Shown here: positions 1 through 7,897 of the stretch, piece after piece | Numbering within the stretch: the stretch's first letter is position 1 | Layout: each line of letters starts with the position of its first letter | Translations under genes and position numbers: made by a program | Notes under the pieces: generated by a model | Told to the model about the DNA's origin: nothing | The model's input: the letters and a program-made list of their open reading frames with translations, nothing else | Databases searched by the model: none | Assembly (NCBI RefSeq): GCF_040530035.1 | Contig: NZ_JBEWCD010000002.1 | Location: 2,027,792 to 2,091,791, forward strand | Length of the DNA: 64,000 bases | Source of the DNA: Roseibium sp. HPY-6 | GTDB taxonomy: Bacteria; Pseudomonadota; Alphaproteobacteria; Rhizobiales; Stappiaceae | Direction of reading: 5' to 3'

Positions 1-294
1 TCTGCCGGCAGCCAGCTTTTCGACACGTCGCAAGCGGCCCGCAAACAGGGCACCGTGACCGTGATCCTTGAACCGCTCTATGAAAACGGCCTGGAAAAAC
101 TGCCGCCTGGAGCGAGCTGCTCAGTAAACGCCTATACGAGCAACCACGAGCGTCTAACAACGGACGAGAACCTCGGCACAGGTGAGTTCGTCTTTTTGCA
201 TGTCGTCGACACCGTCGGCCTCGTCCACGCGATCATGATTCGCGGTCAGGCGTTGCGTTATCCGATTTCGGCACTCGTTCTGACAGGGCACTAG
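1..294 (+). CDS. HlyD-family membrane fusion protein, C-terminal part (partial)
   Basis: The frame is open from base 1 and ends with TAG at 292-294, so only the last 97 residues are seen. The segment reads as the end of a periplasmic adaptor: a beta-rich barrel portion (GTVTVILEP) and a closing IRGQALRYPISALVLTGH typical of HlyD/EmrA-like or YibH-like proteins, which bridge an inner-membrane transporter to the outer membrane. The partner transporter should lie to the left, outside the window. The family is inferred from resemblance; the exact transporter class cannot be told. Confidence 0.55.
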   Translation, partial: SAGSQLFDTSQAARKQGTVTVILEPLYENGLEKLPPGASCSVNAYTSNHERLTTDENLGTGEFVFLHVVDTVGLVHAIMIRGQALRYPISALVLTGH

Positions 295-344
295 CGCGCT
301 AGCGATCGCTGCGAGTGGTTATCCACTCGCGGCGCGAAAAAGGC

Positions 345-749
345 CTAAACGCGGCCTTCAAGAATGTACTGCCCGTTTTGGTGCACATCAGTCGAATCGC
401 ACCAGTACAGGTCGTTTTCGACAGCGTTTGTTTTGAAAACAATGTAGGTAAATGGAAAGTCGAACGGGTTTTCGGTGCTGTGAACCTCGAACGGTTCGCA
501 GGTCAGCGTTTGACCAGGCTCCATGTCGTACTGATTGCCACCGATCCGAAATACGCCTTTTCCCGAAATAACGTGAAAAACTTCGGTACAGGACTTGTGA
601 TAGTGGTCTTTGACCTGTGTATGGGGAGCTATCTCAACCAGTTGAACCAATGACCCGTCCTGATTGACATCCCGCTCCTGCAACAGGACTTTTTTTCTGT
701 ACCCTGAACCATTCGTCCAGGCGACTTCCTCGTTTCGCACAAGCTTCAT
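345..749 (-). CDS. Cupin-domain protein
   Basis: A 134-residue single-domain cupin. The first cupin motif is clear (HYHKSCTEVFHVISGKG, giving the two His and Glu metal ligands) and the second half follows with the EPFEVHS segment. The start is set at 749 because GGGAGG lies 5 bases upstream; the frame extends further upstream but that part does not look like protein. Small cupins bind a metal and act as isomerases, dioxygenases or sugar/hormone binders; the substrate cannot be read from sequence. It stands alone between the HlyD-like gene end and the SoxR-linked VOC gene on the same strand. Confidence 0.8.
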   Translation of the reverse strand: MKLVRNEEVAWTNGSGYRKKVLLQERDVNQDGSLVQLVEIAPHTQVKDHYHKSCTEVFHVISGKGVFRIGGNQYDMEPGQTLTCEPFEVHSTENPFDFPFTYIVFKTNAVENDLYWCDSTDVHQNGQYILEGRV

Positions 750-976
750 CCATCCCTCCCTTTCGAACCCGTTGAGGACTGCAGCGCTTGTTTGGCCGTC
801 GTCCACGTCGGGTTTCGTCCTCGAAAGAGGGAGTGTTTCAGAAGAAAGTGCCAAAATATGGCCGCTGAAACTGCCGGATTGCACAAAAAAACCTCAGCAG
901 TTTGCAGCCATCAAACGCCATGAAACCGTCTCGATCAGTTCTTGTTTGCTTCAGTGTGGAAGCGAATGGCGATGCG

Positions 977-1363
977 TTATTTGTAACTGACGATCTCAAA
1001 CTCTATTCCGTCATCGTCATCGAAATAGAAGCGGCGCCCAGGCTCGTAGTCCTGGTGATTGTGCGTTTCGTATCCACCGGCCTTGATGCGCGCCTCGGTC
1101 GCATCGAGATCGTCAACGACGACAGCAATATGGTTGAGCCCGCCATGGTGGCTGTAGCTTTCACCTCTCACGGGTGTCGTGTCGTTTGAGGGCGAATAAG
1201 CTGCAATATAACTCGTCTCGTTTCCGATGTGATAGGTGGTACCGCCATTGATCGCTGCGCCTTTCCAGCGCACCTTCCATCCGAACCAGTCTTCAAGCCG
1301 TTTGGCCGTCGCTTCGGGATCCGTCACTGTTACATTTACGTGTTCCAGAAATGCAGTGCTCAT
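977..1363 (-). CDS. Glyoxalase/VOC superfamily protein
   Basis: A 128-residue vicinal-oxygen-chelate protein with one glyoxalase-like module: it opens with FLEHVNVTVTD, has HHGGLNHIAVVVDDLDAT in the middle and closes with DDDDGIEFEIVSY, the usual metal-ligand neighbourhoods (His near the start, His in the middle, Glu near the end). The start has AAAGGA about 9 bases upstream. Members include glyoxalase I, fosfomycin and bleomycin resistance proteins and dioxygenases. It is transcribed away from soxR and its promoter contains a perfect SoxR box, so it is probably induced by redox-cycling compounds and may detoxify quinones or reactive carbonyls. Confidence 0.88.
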   Translation of the reverse strand: MSTAFLEHVNVTVTDPEATAKRLEDWFGWKVRWKGAAINGGTTYHIGNETSYIAAYSPSNDTTPVRGESYSHHGGLNHIAVVVDDLDATEARIKAGGYETHNHQDYEPGRRFYFDDDDGIEFEIVSYK

Positions 1364-1401
1364 GATTGCGTCCTTTCAAGGTTTGACTCCTCTTGGACAC
1401 T

Positions 1402-1436
1402 TGAGATAGTTCCTCAAGTAAACTTGAGGTCAAGAG
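1402..1436 (-). promoter_or_regulatory. SoxR-activated promoter with SoxR box
   Basis: The 18-bp near-palindrome CCTCAAGTAAACTTGAGG at 1412-1429 matches the Escherichia coli soxS-type SoxR operator at nearly every base. Read on the minus strand it sits in a spacer of 19 bp between TTGACC (-35) and TATCTC (-10), the overlong spacer typical of MerR-family activated promoters. This geometry points at the VOC gene (977-1363) as the activated gene, with soxR on the other side. Confidence 0.87.
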
Positions 1437-1463
1437 CGTAAAGAGAATATTTTGAAAAAGCTT

Positions 1464-1934
1464 ATGAAAGCGAGTGATCTTCTCTCTATCGGAGAGCTTG
1501 CCGAACGAACCGGCTTGGCCGTTTCGGCGATCCGCTTCTACGAGGAAAAGGGACTTGTTCATCCGATCCGTAACAGCGGCGGGCAGCGACGATTTTTGCG
1601 TGCTGACATCAGACGGCTTTCGTTCGTGCTTGTGGCTCAGGAGTTTGGGTTCACGATTTCGGAAATTGCAGTTCAGCTTGGCCGCTTGCCGGAAGGGCGT
1701 GCGCCGACCAAGGCGGACTGGACCCGCATGAGCCGAGAGTTTCGAAAACACCTGGATTTGCGGATCGAGCGAATGGAGGCCTTGAGAGACAAGTTGGACG
1801 CCTGCATCGGTTGCGGCTGCCTGTCCATGAAGTCCTGCCAGTTATACAACGCCGGCGATGCCGCATCGCGCCATGGCCGCGGGCCACGCTATCTGCTTGG
1901 CGACAGTCCCGATGTAACTGAAAAGGGGAGCTAA
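1464..1934 (+). CDS. soxR: SoxR, redox-sensing MerR-family activator
   Basis: A 156-residue MerR-type regulator. The N-terminal helix-turn-helix reads SIGELAERTGLAVSAIRFYEEKGL; a dimerisation coil follows and then CIGCGCLSMKSC, the C-x2-C-x-C-x5-C cluster that binds the [2Fe-2S] centre of SoxR. Oxidation of this cluster by redox-cycling drugs turns the DNA-bound protein into an activator. The ATG at 1464 is preferred over an in-frame TTG at 1452, as the conserved part begins soon after it. It is divergent from a VOC gene with a SoxR box between them; there is no soxS, as expected outside enterics. Confidence 0.96.
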   Translation: MKASDLLSIGELAERTGLAVSAIRFYEEKGLVHPIRNSGGQRRFLRADIRRLSFVLVAQEFGFTISEIAVQLGRLPEGRAPTKADWTRMSREFRKHLDLRIERMEALRDKLDACIGCGCLSMKSCQLYNAGDAASRHGRGPRYLLGDSPDVTEKGS

Positions 1935-1960
1935 GCGACGTTGTTCGGAAGGGGGCGGAC

Positions 1961-1993
1961 AAAAAACAGGCGCACCGGTGTCCGGTGCGCCTG
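1961..1993 (-). terminator. Intrinsic terminator of the yjhX-family gene
   Basis: A perfect 12-bp inverted repeat, CAGGCGCACCGG at 1967-1978 and its complement at 1982-1993, has a 3-base loop. On the minus strand it is followed by six T residues, so it ends leftward transcription of the 2019-2276 gene. It may also stop soxR transcripts from the other side. Confidence 0.85.
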
Positions 1994-2018
1994 CTTAACT
2001 TTGGGGATCGTGTCGCGG

Positions 2019-2276
2019 TCAGCAATTGTCCAGCTGTGATCGGACCCGTTTCAGCCCCAGCCGCGTGATCCTGTAGGGACCGCTGTTTCTGGAGGCAATC
2101 AGTTTCTTGTATTTGAGTTTCCGGAACAGGCGCAGGGAGCAACCGCCCCAGTACCAGCCATCCCGCGTTATTGTTTCCTGTTTGGTGATGCGGCCGCCTT
2201 CGTCTTTTTCCACGCGTATGCAGCCACCTTGCGCCAGCAGGTGCAGAACCCGCTGTTCGGCTTTCGATATGTCCAT
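2019..2276 (-). CDS. yjhX: YjhX-family protein (UPF0386, putative toxin)
   Basis: An 85-residue protein matching the YjhX/UPF0386 family along its whole length: it begins MDISKAEQRVLHLLAQGG, has the DGGRITKQETITRDG-like centre (here DEGG) and ends YRITRLGLKRVRSQLDN. Escherichia coli YjhX has been described as the toxin of a YjhX/YjhQ pair, but no GNAT-type YjhQ partner is adjacent here, and many alphaproteobacteria keep solitary copies. The name is therefore a family label and the toxin role is not supported by context. The gene ends at a strong intrinsic terminator. Confidence 0.85.
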   Translation of the reverse strand: MDISKAEQRVLHLLAQGGCIRVEKDEGGRITKQETITRDGWYWGGCSLRLFRKLKYKKLIASRNSGPYRITRLGLKRVRSQLDNC

Positions 2277-2352
2277 TTGTCTGGAAGAACCTGAATTTGA
2301 ATGCAGTTAGTCATCCACTGCCGCGATTCGCCAGCAGCGGTGTCATTCATGG

Positions 2353-2378
2353 CCCGGCCGTGCTTCGCCGGGTTTCTT
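2353..2378 (+). terminator. Possible orphan terminator hairpin
   Basis: CCCGGC (2353-2358), an 8-base loop and GCCGGG (2367-2372) are followed by TTTCTTC, the shape of a rightward intrinsic terminator. No rightward gene is seen upstream, so it may end a small unrecognised transcript or be chance. Confidence 0.3.
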
Positions 2379-2520
2379 CAGGACTCTTGTTGTCCGGACA
2401 TAAAACCTCGTCAATCAATGCAGATCGGGTAGCACGGCGAAATGCACCGCGCAACAGTCTGAGTGTGGTTGGCTTGCATTGAAGCGATTTTGAGAGAACG
2501 TGTTGCGGTTCTGCCGCGTA

Positions 2521-2775
2521 TCAGCTGCGCTCTGCAGGCCAGTAGCCGTTTTCTGGATTTCTCGAGACCGCGATCGCTGAGACGTCTTTGGAACCACAGG
2601 AATTGCAAGACAGCGAACCACTTAGGGCGGAGACTTTCTGGTCCTGTGAGAAACGCGAGCCATTCATGTAACGGAAGCGGCCACAATGGGCGCAAAGTAT
2701 CCCGAGCCTGCGATCGGATTTGCCCAGTGCTTCAATAGTAGGATCGTCGGTCTGGACAGTTAAGGTCAACGACAT
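2521..2775 (-). CDS. Small zinc-ribbon-like protein
   Basis: An 84-residue protein starting MSLTLTVQTDDPTIEALG. It contains two Cys pairs, CAHC and CNSC, about 30 residues apart, which could bind one zinc as a ribbon; the end is GYWPAERS. I do not recognise a named family, but the Cys spacing and conserved-looking sequence support a real gene. The frame is open further upstream into AT-rich DNA; the start at 2775 is chosen because the upstream part is not protein-like. There is no strong ribosome-binding site. Confidence 0.6.
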   Translation of the reverse strand: MSLTLTVQTDDPTIEALGKSDRRLGILCAHCGRFRYMNGSRFSQDQKVSALSGSLSCNSCGSKDVSAIAVSRNPENGYWPAERS

Positions 2776-3058
2776 GATGAAAATTCGTGCAAATAGAAGA
2801 TGCGTCCGAAAAGATCCGGATGCAATATTGAGGTTGAAATTTAAGATAGCACAAGTTTTAAAAAAGTAAAATACAGAAAATATAGGTGAATGATCGTTCA
2901 TGTTATAATGAATTCGTCTAAAATCGTTCGATTGACAGAAAAATTTGGAAATATTCTAGAAATTTATTTGACCGTTTAGAAAAAAATAGAAAAACATTGC
3001 AAAAAAACCGAAAGGATTAGGTCTCGCTTTTCAAGAATAGCGCAGTTATGAAAACGCC
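2776..3058. other. AT-rich divergent intergenic region
   Basis: About 280 bases much richer in A+T than either neighbour, between the leftward zinc-ribbon gene and the rightward membrane-protein gene. It holds TATAAT at 2904-2909 and the near-palindrome TGAATGATCGTTCA at 2887-2900, which could be an operator. No reading frame looks coding. It probably carries both promoters; no exact promoter is assigned. Confidence 0.4.
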
Positions 3059-3361
3059 ATGGAAATCTTGTCAGACACTTGGATCGATCTGTTCGGTCTC
3101 TCAGGCCTGTTGAACCCTTTTGCGCTTCTCATCGGCGCATATCTCGGCTGGCGGGCGGACAGTCCACAGAAGCTTTGGATCGCCGGTTTCGCGGCTGCTG
3201 CGCTGTCGCTGATCCTGGAAGCGGCGGTCGGCATGTTGCAGTTGCCGCAGCCGATCTCACAGGATGCGGGGGCACTCGCCATGTTCCCGTTCCGCTTTGC
3301 TGGCGGGGCTGTGGCCGGAAGCCTCGCATTTTGGATGAGGCGAAGACGTAATCAAACCTGA
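3059..3361 (+). CDS. Small integral membrane protein
   Basis: A 100-residue protein with three hydrophobic segments, roughly residues 10-30, 38-60 and 73-93 (AMFPFRFAGGAVAGSLAFWM), ending in a basic MRRRRNQT tail. It lacks catalytic motifs and I do not recognise a family. The length and hydrophobic pattern are those of conserved small membrane proteins. It is convergent with the DUF6455 gene and shares a hairpin with it at the ends. Confidence 0.7.
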   Translation: MEILSDTWIDLFGLSGLLNPFALLIGAYLGWRADSPQKLWIAGFAAAALSLILEAAVGMLQLPQPISQDAGALAMFPFRFAGGAVAGSLAFWMRRRRNQT

Positions 3362-3383
3362 GGGAAAACGCCGGCGCCCTCAG
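3358..3383. terminator. Convergent-gene hairpin
   Basis: CTGAGGG (3358-3364) and CCCTCAG (3377-3383) form a 7-bp stem between the two convergent genes, overlapping both stop regions. There is no T tract on either side, so it is only a weak bidirectional terminator candidate. Confidence 0.4.
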
Positions 3384-3631
3384 TCTTCCAGCCAACTTTT
3401 GAAGAGATCTTCGTTTGGACAACCCTTCATCGGGCTTGTGGCACCATCGGGATGGTCCTGAAGCCACTTTTTGCAGGCTTCTGTGTTTCCGCAGTTGATA
3501 CATCGTATCGCAGCGGAACGCATGGCGGCATCCGATTGAATTCCGGCGGGGATGTTTTTCATTGCGCCGATTGTGTCGAGCATTCTGCCCATTAGTTCAG
3601 CGCGCTCATTGAGGCGGTCCATCCAGTTCAC
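3380..3631 (-). CDS. DUF6455 family protein
   Basis: An 83-residue soluble protein. It has an N-terminal helix (MNWMDRLNERAELMGRMLDTIG) and four cysteines, CINCGNTEAC with a later GCPNED, ending in LFKSWLED. This is the layout of the DUF6455 proteins common in Rhizobiales and Rhodobacterales; their function is unknown and metal binding by the Cys residues is only a guess. It is a single gene convergent with a small membrane-protein gene. Confidence 0.75.
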   Translation of the reverse strand: MNWMDRLNERAELMGRMLDTIGAMKNIPAGIQSDAAMRSAAIRCINCGNTEACKKWLQDHPDGATSPMKGCPNEDLFKSWLED

Positions 3632-3846
3632 GCTGTGTCTCCTCTACAGCCTTGATGTTCAAATCGGCTTTCAAGCGTTTCGATTGTCCTGAACGGAATC
3701 GGTCTCCTTCAGTTCACAACAAAAAGGACTGTGCGCGGTTAACGTTTCGGCAGCATTGATCAGGGTCAAGGCTGTGCACGGAACGCGAATCCCGTCATAC
3801 TTGAGGCTTGCAAATCTGCATTTGCGCACTTGTGCGAGACGAGGCA

Positions 3847-6279
3847 ATGGTCGAAACGGTTAGCGCTCAACCGATCCCAAAAAGCTCAACGGCTGCTTCC
3901 ACGACGCTTCGACTTGAACCCGGTGCGCAGTTCCCAGCAAAAGTCGAAGCCAACCTGCCGGGCGGCATCGTACGCCTTGCCACGTCGGATGCAAAAGTCG
4001 AGCTTCGTGTACCGGCGCCGTTGCCAACCGGAGCCGACGTGACTGTTACCGTCACCGGCAACCGTCAAAACATCGCGGTACAGATTGCAGTTTCCCAACC
4101 CTCGGGGAAGGTGGGGCAGGACGCGGCGCTGCCCGCTCAAGCCCAGGCAGGAACCCAGGCCGGCACGGCTGCAGCCGGCAAGGACAATGCATCAGCGCCA
4201 GCAGCAAGGACCAGCTTCTCTCAAGTTAGCACTGCCTCTTCAAATGTGTTTCAAGCCGCACCTTTGCGTGCCGCTTCCGTGCCGGTGCCAGCACGGGAAG
4301 CAGCAATACCCCAGGCCTCGACAGTGCCTGCAAGTGTGAAGGGAGCGTCGCCGCCTGCTGTGCAGAAGGCGTCTCAGGAAGCGGCCAGCCCAGCTACAGT
4401 CAGGACAACACCGCAATCTGGCCAAGTCAACGGCTCCCAACCTGCGGGGCCTCCCTCGCAGCGCGGTTCAAGTGTGTCACCGCCAACGGTCAACACACTC
4501 ACACAGAGGCCTACTGCATCACCGGCGCTTCAAGCAACGTCGGTCGCAAGTTTTCAGTCGGCAAATCCCTCCGTCAAACCTCTTCCCGGCCAGGTCAGCG
4601 CCACACCGTCTTCGCAGTCAGTGCAAGCAACGCAGTCAGCGGGAACTGCTGCCGCTCCTGCTGCCACGCCAGCGACGCTTCCAGGGACCACGCCATCAGC
4701 GTCCGGATTGCCTGGTACGGCCCAGAGCGTCCCGCATGTGCCGACCTCTGAAGCCGGATCTCATGTGGCTGCGCGCGCGACGACGACGCTCCCTGCGTCC
4801 GTGCAGGGAGAAGCATTGCCGGGGCGGGTTTCCGGACCAACGCCGACACAAACCGGATCACAGCCATCCTCAACAGCATCAACGCCACCTGCGTCCGCAG
4901 GATCAACCGGCCATACGCCTTCGGCAACCGGTGCTGTAACGCAGGCGAAAGCTCCGGAAGTGGCATCAACAGTAAAACCCGGTGCTCCGGCAATATCCCA
5001 AAGCACACCCGGACCGCCGACACTTGAAAAAACGGTCGTACAAACGGGGCAGGGGCAGCCACTTGTGGCTGGAAAGACGCCCGGCAGTCCGCTGGCCGAC
5101 AGGGCAATGACGACAACGGCAGGCACGACGGTGGCGGCCTCTCCCCGTATACCTTTGCCGATGCAGCCGGGAAACCAGCCGGATCAGTCTTCGAGCCCAC
5201 TTAAAGAAACGGTTCTGCAGCACAGTATGAAGGCAAGCGACGGGTTGAGATCTACCTCAACCCAGTCCTATCAGCCTGCAGCGTCTGTTCGAACACAACA
5301 AGCGTCTGCACAACCCGCAGCAGGCAACGCCGTGAACCCTTCGCCCGCAGCCCAGATTGCCCGTGAAGTCATGCAGCCACTGGGGGAACAGCAATCGGGT
5401 CTCGGAAGTCTTTATGCGCAGATCGGCAGCCTGATGTCCGCACAATCGTCCGGCCAGGTGTCACTGCCGGACGCCGTGACCAAGGCCATGCAGCAGATCC
5501 TGGGTCTGCGGCTGAACACTTCGCAGAACATTACTGGCCGGGACCTGCAACAGGCAGTGCGCACGTCAGGGCAGTTCAGGGAGGCGTCCCTTGCCGCGCC
5601 TCAATCGCCTGCAAGCAGTGCCCCGTTGGACCTCAAATCGGCACTCTTGTCTTTCAAGTCACTCTTGAAGCAATTGGGGACCGGTGAACAGCTGACGCGA
5701 CCTGCTGGTCAACCGGCTCCTCCGTCCAGGCAGGATCCGCCGCAGGCTCAGTCTCAGCAGGCGGGAACCGGGTTCTGGGCAGGCGCTGCACCTCGAAACC
5801 TGCAGTCGCTGATGAAGGAAACAAACGCTGCACTCGCCCGGGTGCGAATGACGCAACTTGTCAATTCCGGCATCACGGCAGACGACCGGCCACAAGCCGC
5901 TTCCCGTCCAATGGACATTGTTCTGGAATTGCCGCTGGCGCTCGGACAGGAAACAGCTGTCCTGCAAATGCAGATCGGCAGGGATGGCAATGGTCAAAAT
6001 GAGAGCGAGGATGCGGATCCTGCCTGGCGGCTGCGCTTCGCTCTGGATCTGACCGCAACTGGACCACTTGAAGCGGCGGTTAGCCTTCGTGGCGGCGGAA
6101 CCTTTGTCAGCCTTTGGGTTGAGAGGAAGGAGACTTTCAACAGTCTCGACGCCGTTCGTGAAACTATAGAGGCGTCTTTTGCGGACGCCGGTCTGGATCT
6201 GCAGGAGTTGCGGCTGGTTCGCGGCTTGCCACCAAGGTCTGCCGCCCAGTCCGGCGGTTTGATCGACAGGCAGTCATAG
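3847..6279 (+). CDS. fliK: Flagellar hook-length control protein FliK
   Basis: An 810-residue protein. Residues 1-500 are very rich in Ala, Pro, Ser, Thr and Gln and of low complexity, as in FliK molecular rulers. The last 130 residues form a folded domain (RPMDIVLELPLALGQETAVLQMQ through SFADAGLDLQELRLVRGLPP) matching the Flg_hook export-switch domain. FliK is secreted through the flagellar export gate and contacts FlhB to stop hook growth. The ATG at 3847 with GACGAGG upstream is preferred to a TTG at 3808. An FlhB-tail protein follows 9 bases downstream, a common pair. The protein is longer than the enteric FliK because of the repeat-rich part. Confidence 0.88.
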   Translation: MVETVSAQPIPKSSTAASTTLRLEPGAQFPAKVEANLPGGIVRLATSDAKVELRVPAPLPTGADVTVTVTGNRQNIAVQIAVSQPSGKVGQDAALPAQAQAGTQAGTAAAGKDNASAPAARTSFSQVSTASSNVFQAAPLRAASVPVPAREAAIPQASTVPASVKGASPPAVQKASQEAASPATVRTTPQSGQVNGSQPAGPPSQRGSSVSPPTVNTLTQRPTASPALQATSVASFQSANPSVKPLPGQVSATPSSQSVQATQSAGTAAAPAATPATLPGTTPSASGLPGTAQSVPHVPTSEAGSHVAARATTTLPASVQGEALPGRVSGPTPTQTGSQPSSTASTPPASAGSTGHTPSATGAVTQAKAPEVASTVKPGAPAISQSTPGPPTLEKTVVQTGQGQPLVAGKTPGSPLADRAMTTTAGTTVAASPRIPLPMQPGNQPDQSSSPLKETVLQHSMKASDGLRSTSTQSYQPAASVRTQQASAQPAAGNAVNPSPAAQIAREVMQPLGEQQSGLGSLYAQIGSLMSAQSSGQVSLPDAVTKAMQQILGLRLNTSQNITGRDLQQAVRTSGQFREASLAAPQSPASSAPLDLKSALLSFKSLLKQLGTGEQLTRPAGQPAPPSRQDPPQAQSQQAGTGFWAGAAPRNLQSLMKETNAALARVRMTQLVNSGITADDRPQAASRPMDIVLELPLALGQETAVLQMQIGRDGNGQNESEDADPAWRLRFALDLTATGPLEAAVSLRGGGTFVSLWVERKETFNSLDAVRETIEASFADAGLDLQELRLVRGLPPRSAAQSGGLIDRQS

Positions 6280-6288
6280 GAGGCTGGC

Positions 6289-6576
6289 ATGGATCCGAAC
6301 GACGAACCCGAAAAGAAGCTCGCCGTCGCTCTTCGCTATGAAAACGAGGGAGCGCCGGTCGTAACGGCAAAGGGAACCGGAACGATCGCGGAACAGATCG
6401 AAAGGCTCGCGCAAGAAGCCGGAGTGCCTATCGAGCAGAACCCCATGATGGCGGAGGCCTTGTCTCAGATCGAGATTGATCAGGAAATTCCTGTTGAACT
6501 TTATCAGGCAGTTGCCGTGCTGATCGGCTTCATCATGCGTACCGGACAGGCGCAGAACCAGCCAGACAACGGATGA
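6289..6576 (+). CDS. FlhB C-terminal-domain-like protein
   Basis: A 95-residue protein equal to the cytoplasmic tail of FlhB/YscU export-switch proteins without the membrane part. It contains VALRYENEGAPVVTAKGTG, EQIERLAQEAGVPIEQNP and EIPVELYQAVAVLIGFI, all standard in that domain. The NPTH autocleavage site would lie just before this segment and is absent. It probably works in the flagellar substrate switch with FliK, whose gene lies 9 bases upstream. A GGAGG motif precedes the ATG. Confidence 0.9.
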   Translation: MDPNDEPEKKLAVALRYENEGAPVVTAKGTGTIAEQIERLAQEAGVPIEQNPMMAEALSQIEIDQEIPVELYQAVAVLIGFIMRTGQAQNQPDNG

Positions 6577-6658
6577 CGCCCTGGCTTGTTTCCAGATTGC
6601 AGACGATTTTCTCGTCTATTTGAAACGGTTGTTTAGACGCGCGTGATATCCCGACGGG

Positions 6659-7705
6659 ATGATTGGAAGGATTTCTGCCGCCCTTGTTGCGACCGCACTT
6701 TTGGCCGTCGTCGCGTTTCCACCGGAATTCGTTCGGGTCTGGGAACGTTCGAAAGCTGCCGAATTGGTGCGGGCGGGAAGTCTTGAGCAGGCACAGTGGG
6801 TCTATTGGGTCCTGCGCCTGCAACGAGACCCGATAGGCAACAGCAACTATCATGCGCTCAGATACCACGCGTCCATCAATGCTGGACGCGACATTCGCAA
6901 GGAGGCAACGAAGTCCGCCATTGGCGCCTGGAAGGAGACAGGAGCTGCGGGTGTCGGCGCATCCTACTGGAACATAGCCATGTTCAGCGTCAATTACGGT
7001 CAGGACAATCGCAAGGAACGCGACAAGAACACGTCCTGGCTTGAGCGAGCAGCAAAGGCGGGAATTGATGACGCAGACCGTCTTCTGAGTGCGGGTAATC
7101 AGGACCTGGACCGCGTCATGGTCCTGATGAATGACGGTGATCCCGGTGCCGCGCTTACCTGGAAGGAGAAGCCCGGCTTAAGCCTGACCGAAAAGCACGA
7201 CGCGCTTCGAATAGCTGCGAATGCAGGTCATCACCAGGCGATGAGAGAGCTTGGCTGGTCATTGATCCTGAATTCGGAGGCCGAATATCAGGAGGCTGAA
7301 AAGTGGCTGGTCAAGGCAGCAGAAGCCGGCGAAACGCAGGCGGCAAACAGGCTTGGCAATTGTCATAACCACAAGTTCTACTTTTGCCTGGAACGCGATG
7401 TTAGCGAGGCAATTAAATGGTACGAGGTTGCACTTAAGCCACCACTCTTGTTCACGCCGCCGGTGATCAAGCTGGACGCCGATCATGCGATCCGGCTCGG
7501 TACCATGCCACGCTGGTACAGCAAGCCGTACGGGCATCAGGAAAACGCTGCTTACGAATTGGCGAGATTGTTGATTGACGGCGACGGGATTGAGCAGGAT
7601 CTCGTGCGCGCCGAGAAACTATTGATCCGGGCGGGCGAGTGGAAAAAAGCGAAGAAGTTGCTTTCTGAACTTTCCGCGCTGCAGGAATCCCTCAAAGACA
7701 GCTAG
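6659..7705 (+). CDS. Sel1/TPR-like repeat protein with N-terminal membrane anchor
   Basis: A 348-residue protein. Residues 5-21 are hydrophobic (ISAALVATALLAVVAF), a signal anchor or signal peptide. The rest is helical-repeat sequence with recognisable Sel1-type units, for example AIGAWKETGAAGVGASYWNIA, AEKWLVKAAEAGETQAANRLG and NAAYELARLLIDGDGIEQD. Such solenoids serve as protein-protein scaffolds in the periplasm or at the membrane. The partner is unknown. It sits alone between the flagellar pair and gatB. Confidence 0.8.
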   Translation: MIGRISAALVATALLAVVAFPPEFVRVWERSKAAELVRAGSLEQAQWVYWVLRLQRDPIGNSNYHALRYHASINAGRDIRKEATKSAIGAWKETGAAGVGASYWNIAMFSVNYGQDNRKERDKNTSWLERAAKAGIDDADRLLSAGNQDLDRVMVLMNDGDPGAALTWKEKPGLSLTEKHDALRIAANAGHHQAMRELGWSLILNSEAEYQEAEKWLVKAAEAGETQAANRLGNCHNHKFYFCLERDVSEAIKWYEVALKPPLLFTPPVIKLDADHAIRLGTMPRWYSKPYGHQENAAYELARLLIDGDGIEQDLVRAEKLLIRAGEWKKAKKLLSELSALQESLKDS

Positions 7706-7897
7706 ACGCCGGTTCGTTTTTTGCAAACCAACGCCGAGTGACCTGTTTGTGCGAAAGCTGGTGCCACGCACAAGGAAATCCTTGCAGCCGGGGCAATTCC
7801 CGAATAGGTCAACAGGCGGACAAAAATCGCGCCGCAACATGACTGCTGAGCTGTTTGGTCAGGCGCGAAATCGAACAGAACAGGATTTTTGACGAAG

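Noticed and set aside
2887..2909. TATAAT and a near-palindrome in an AT-rich spacer
   Set aside because: No matching -35 at the right distance; not called as a specific promoter.
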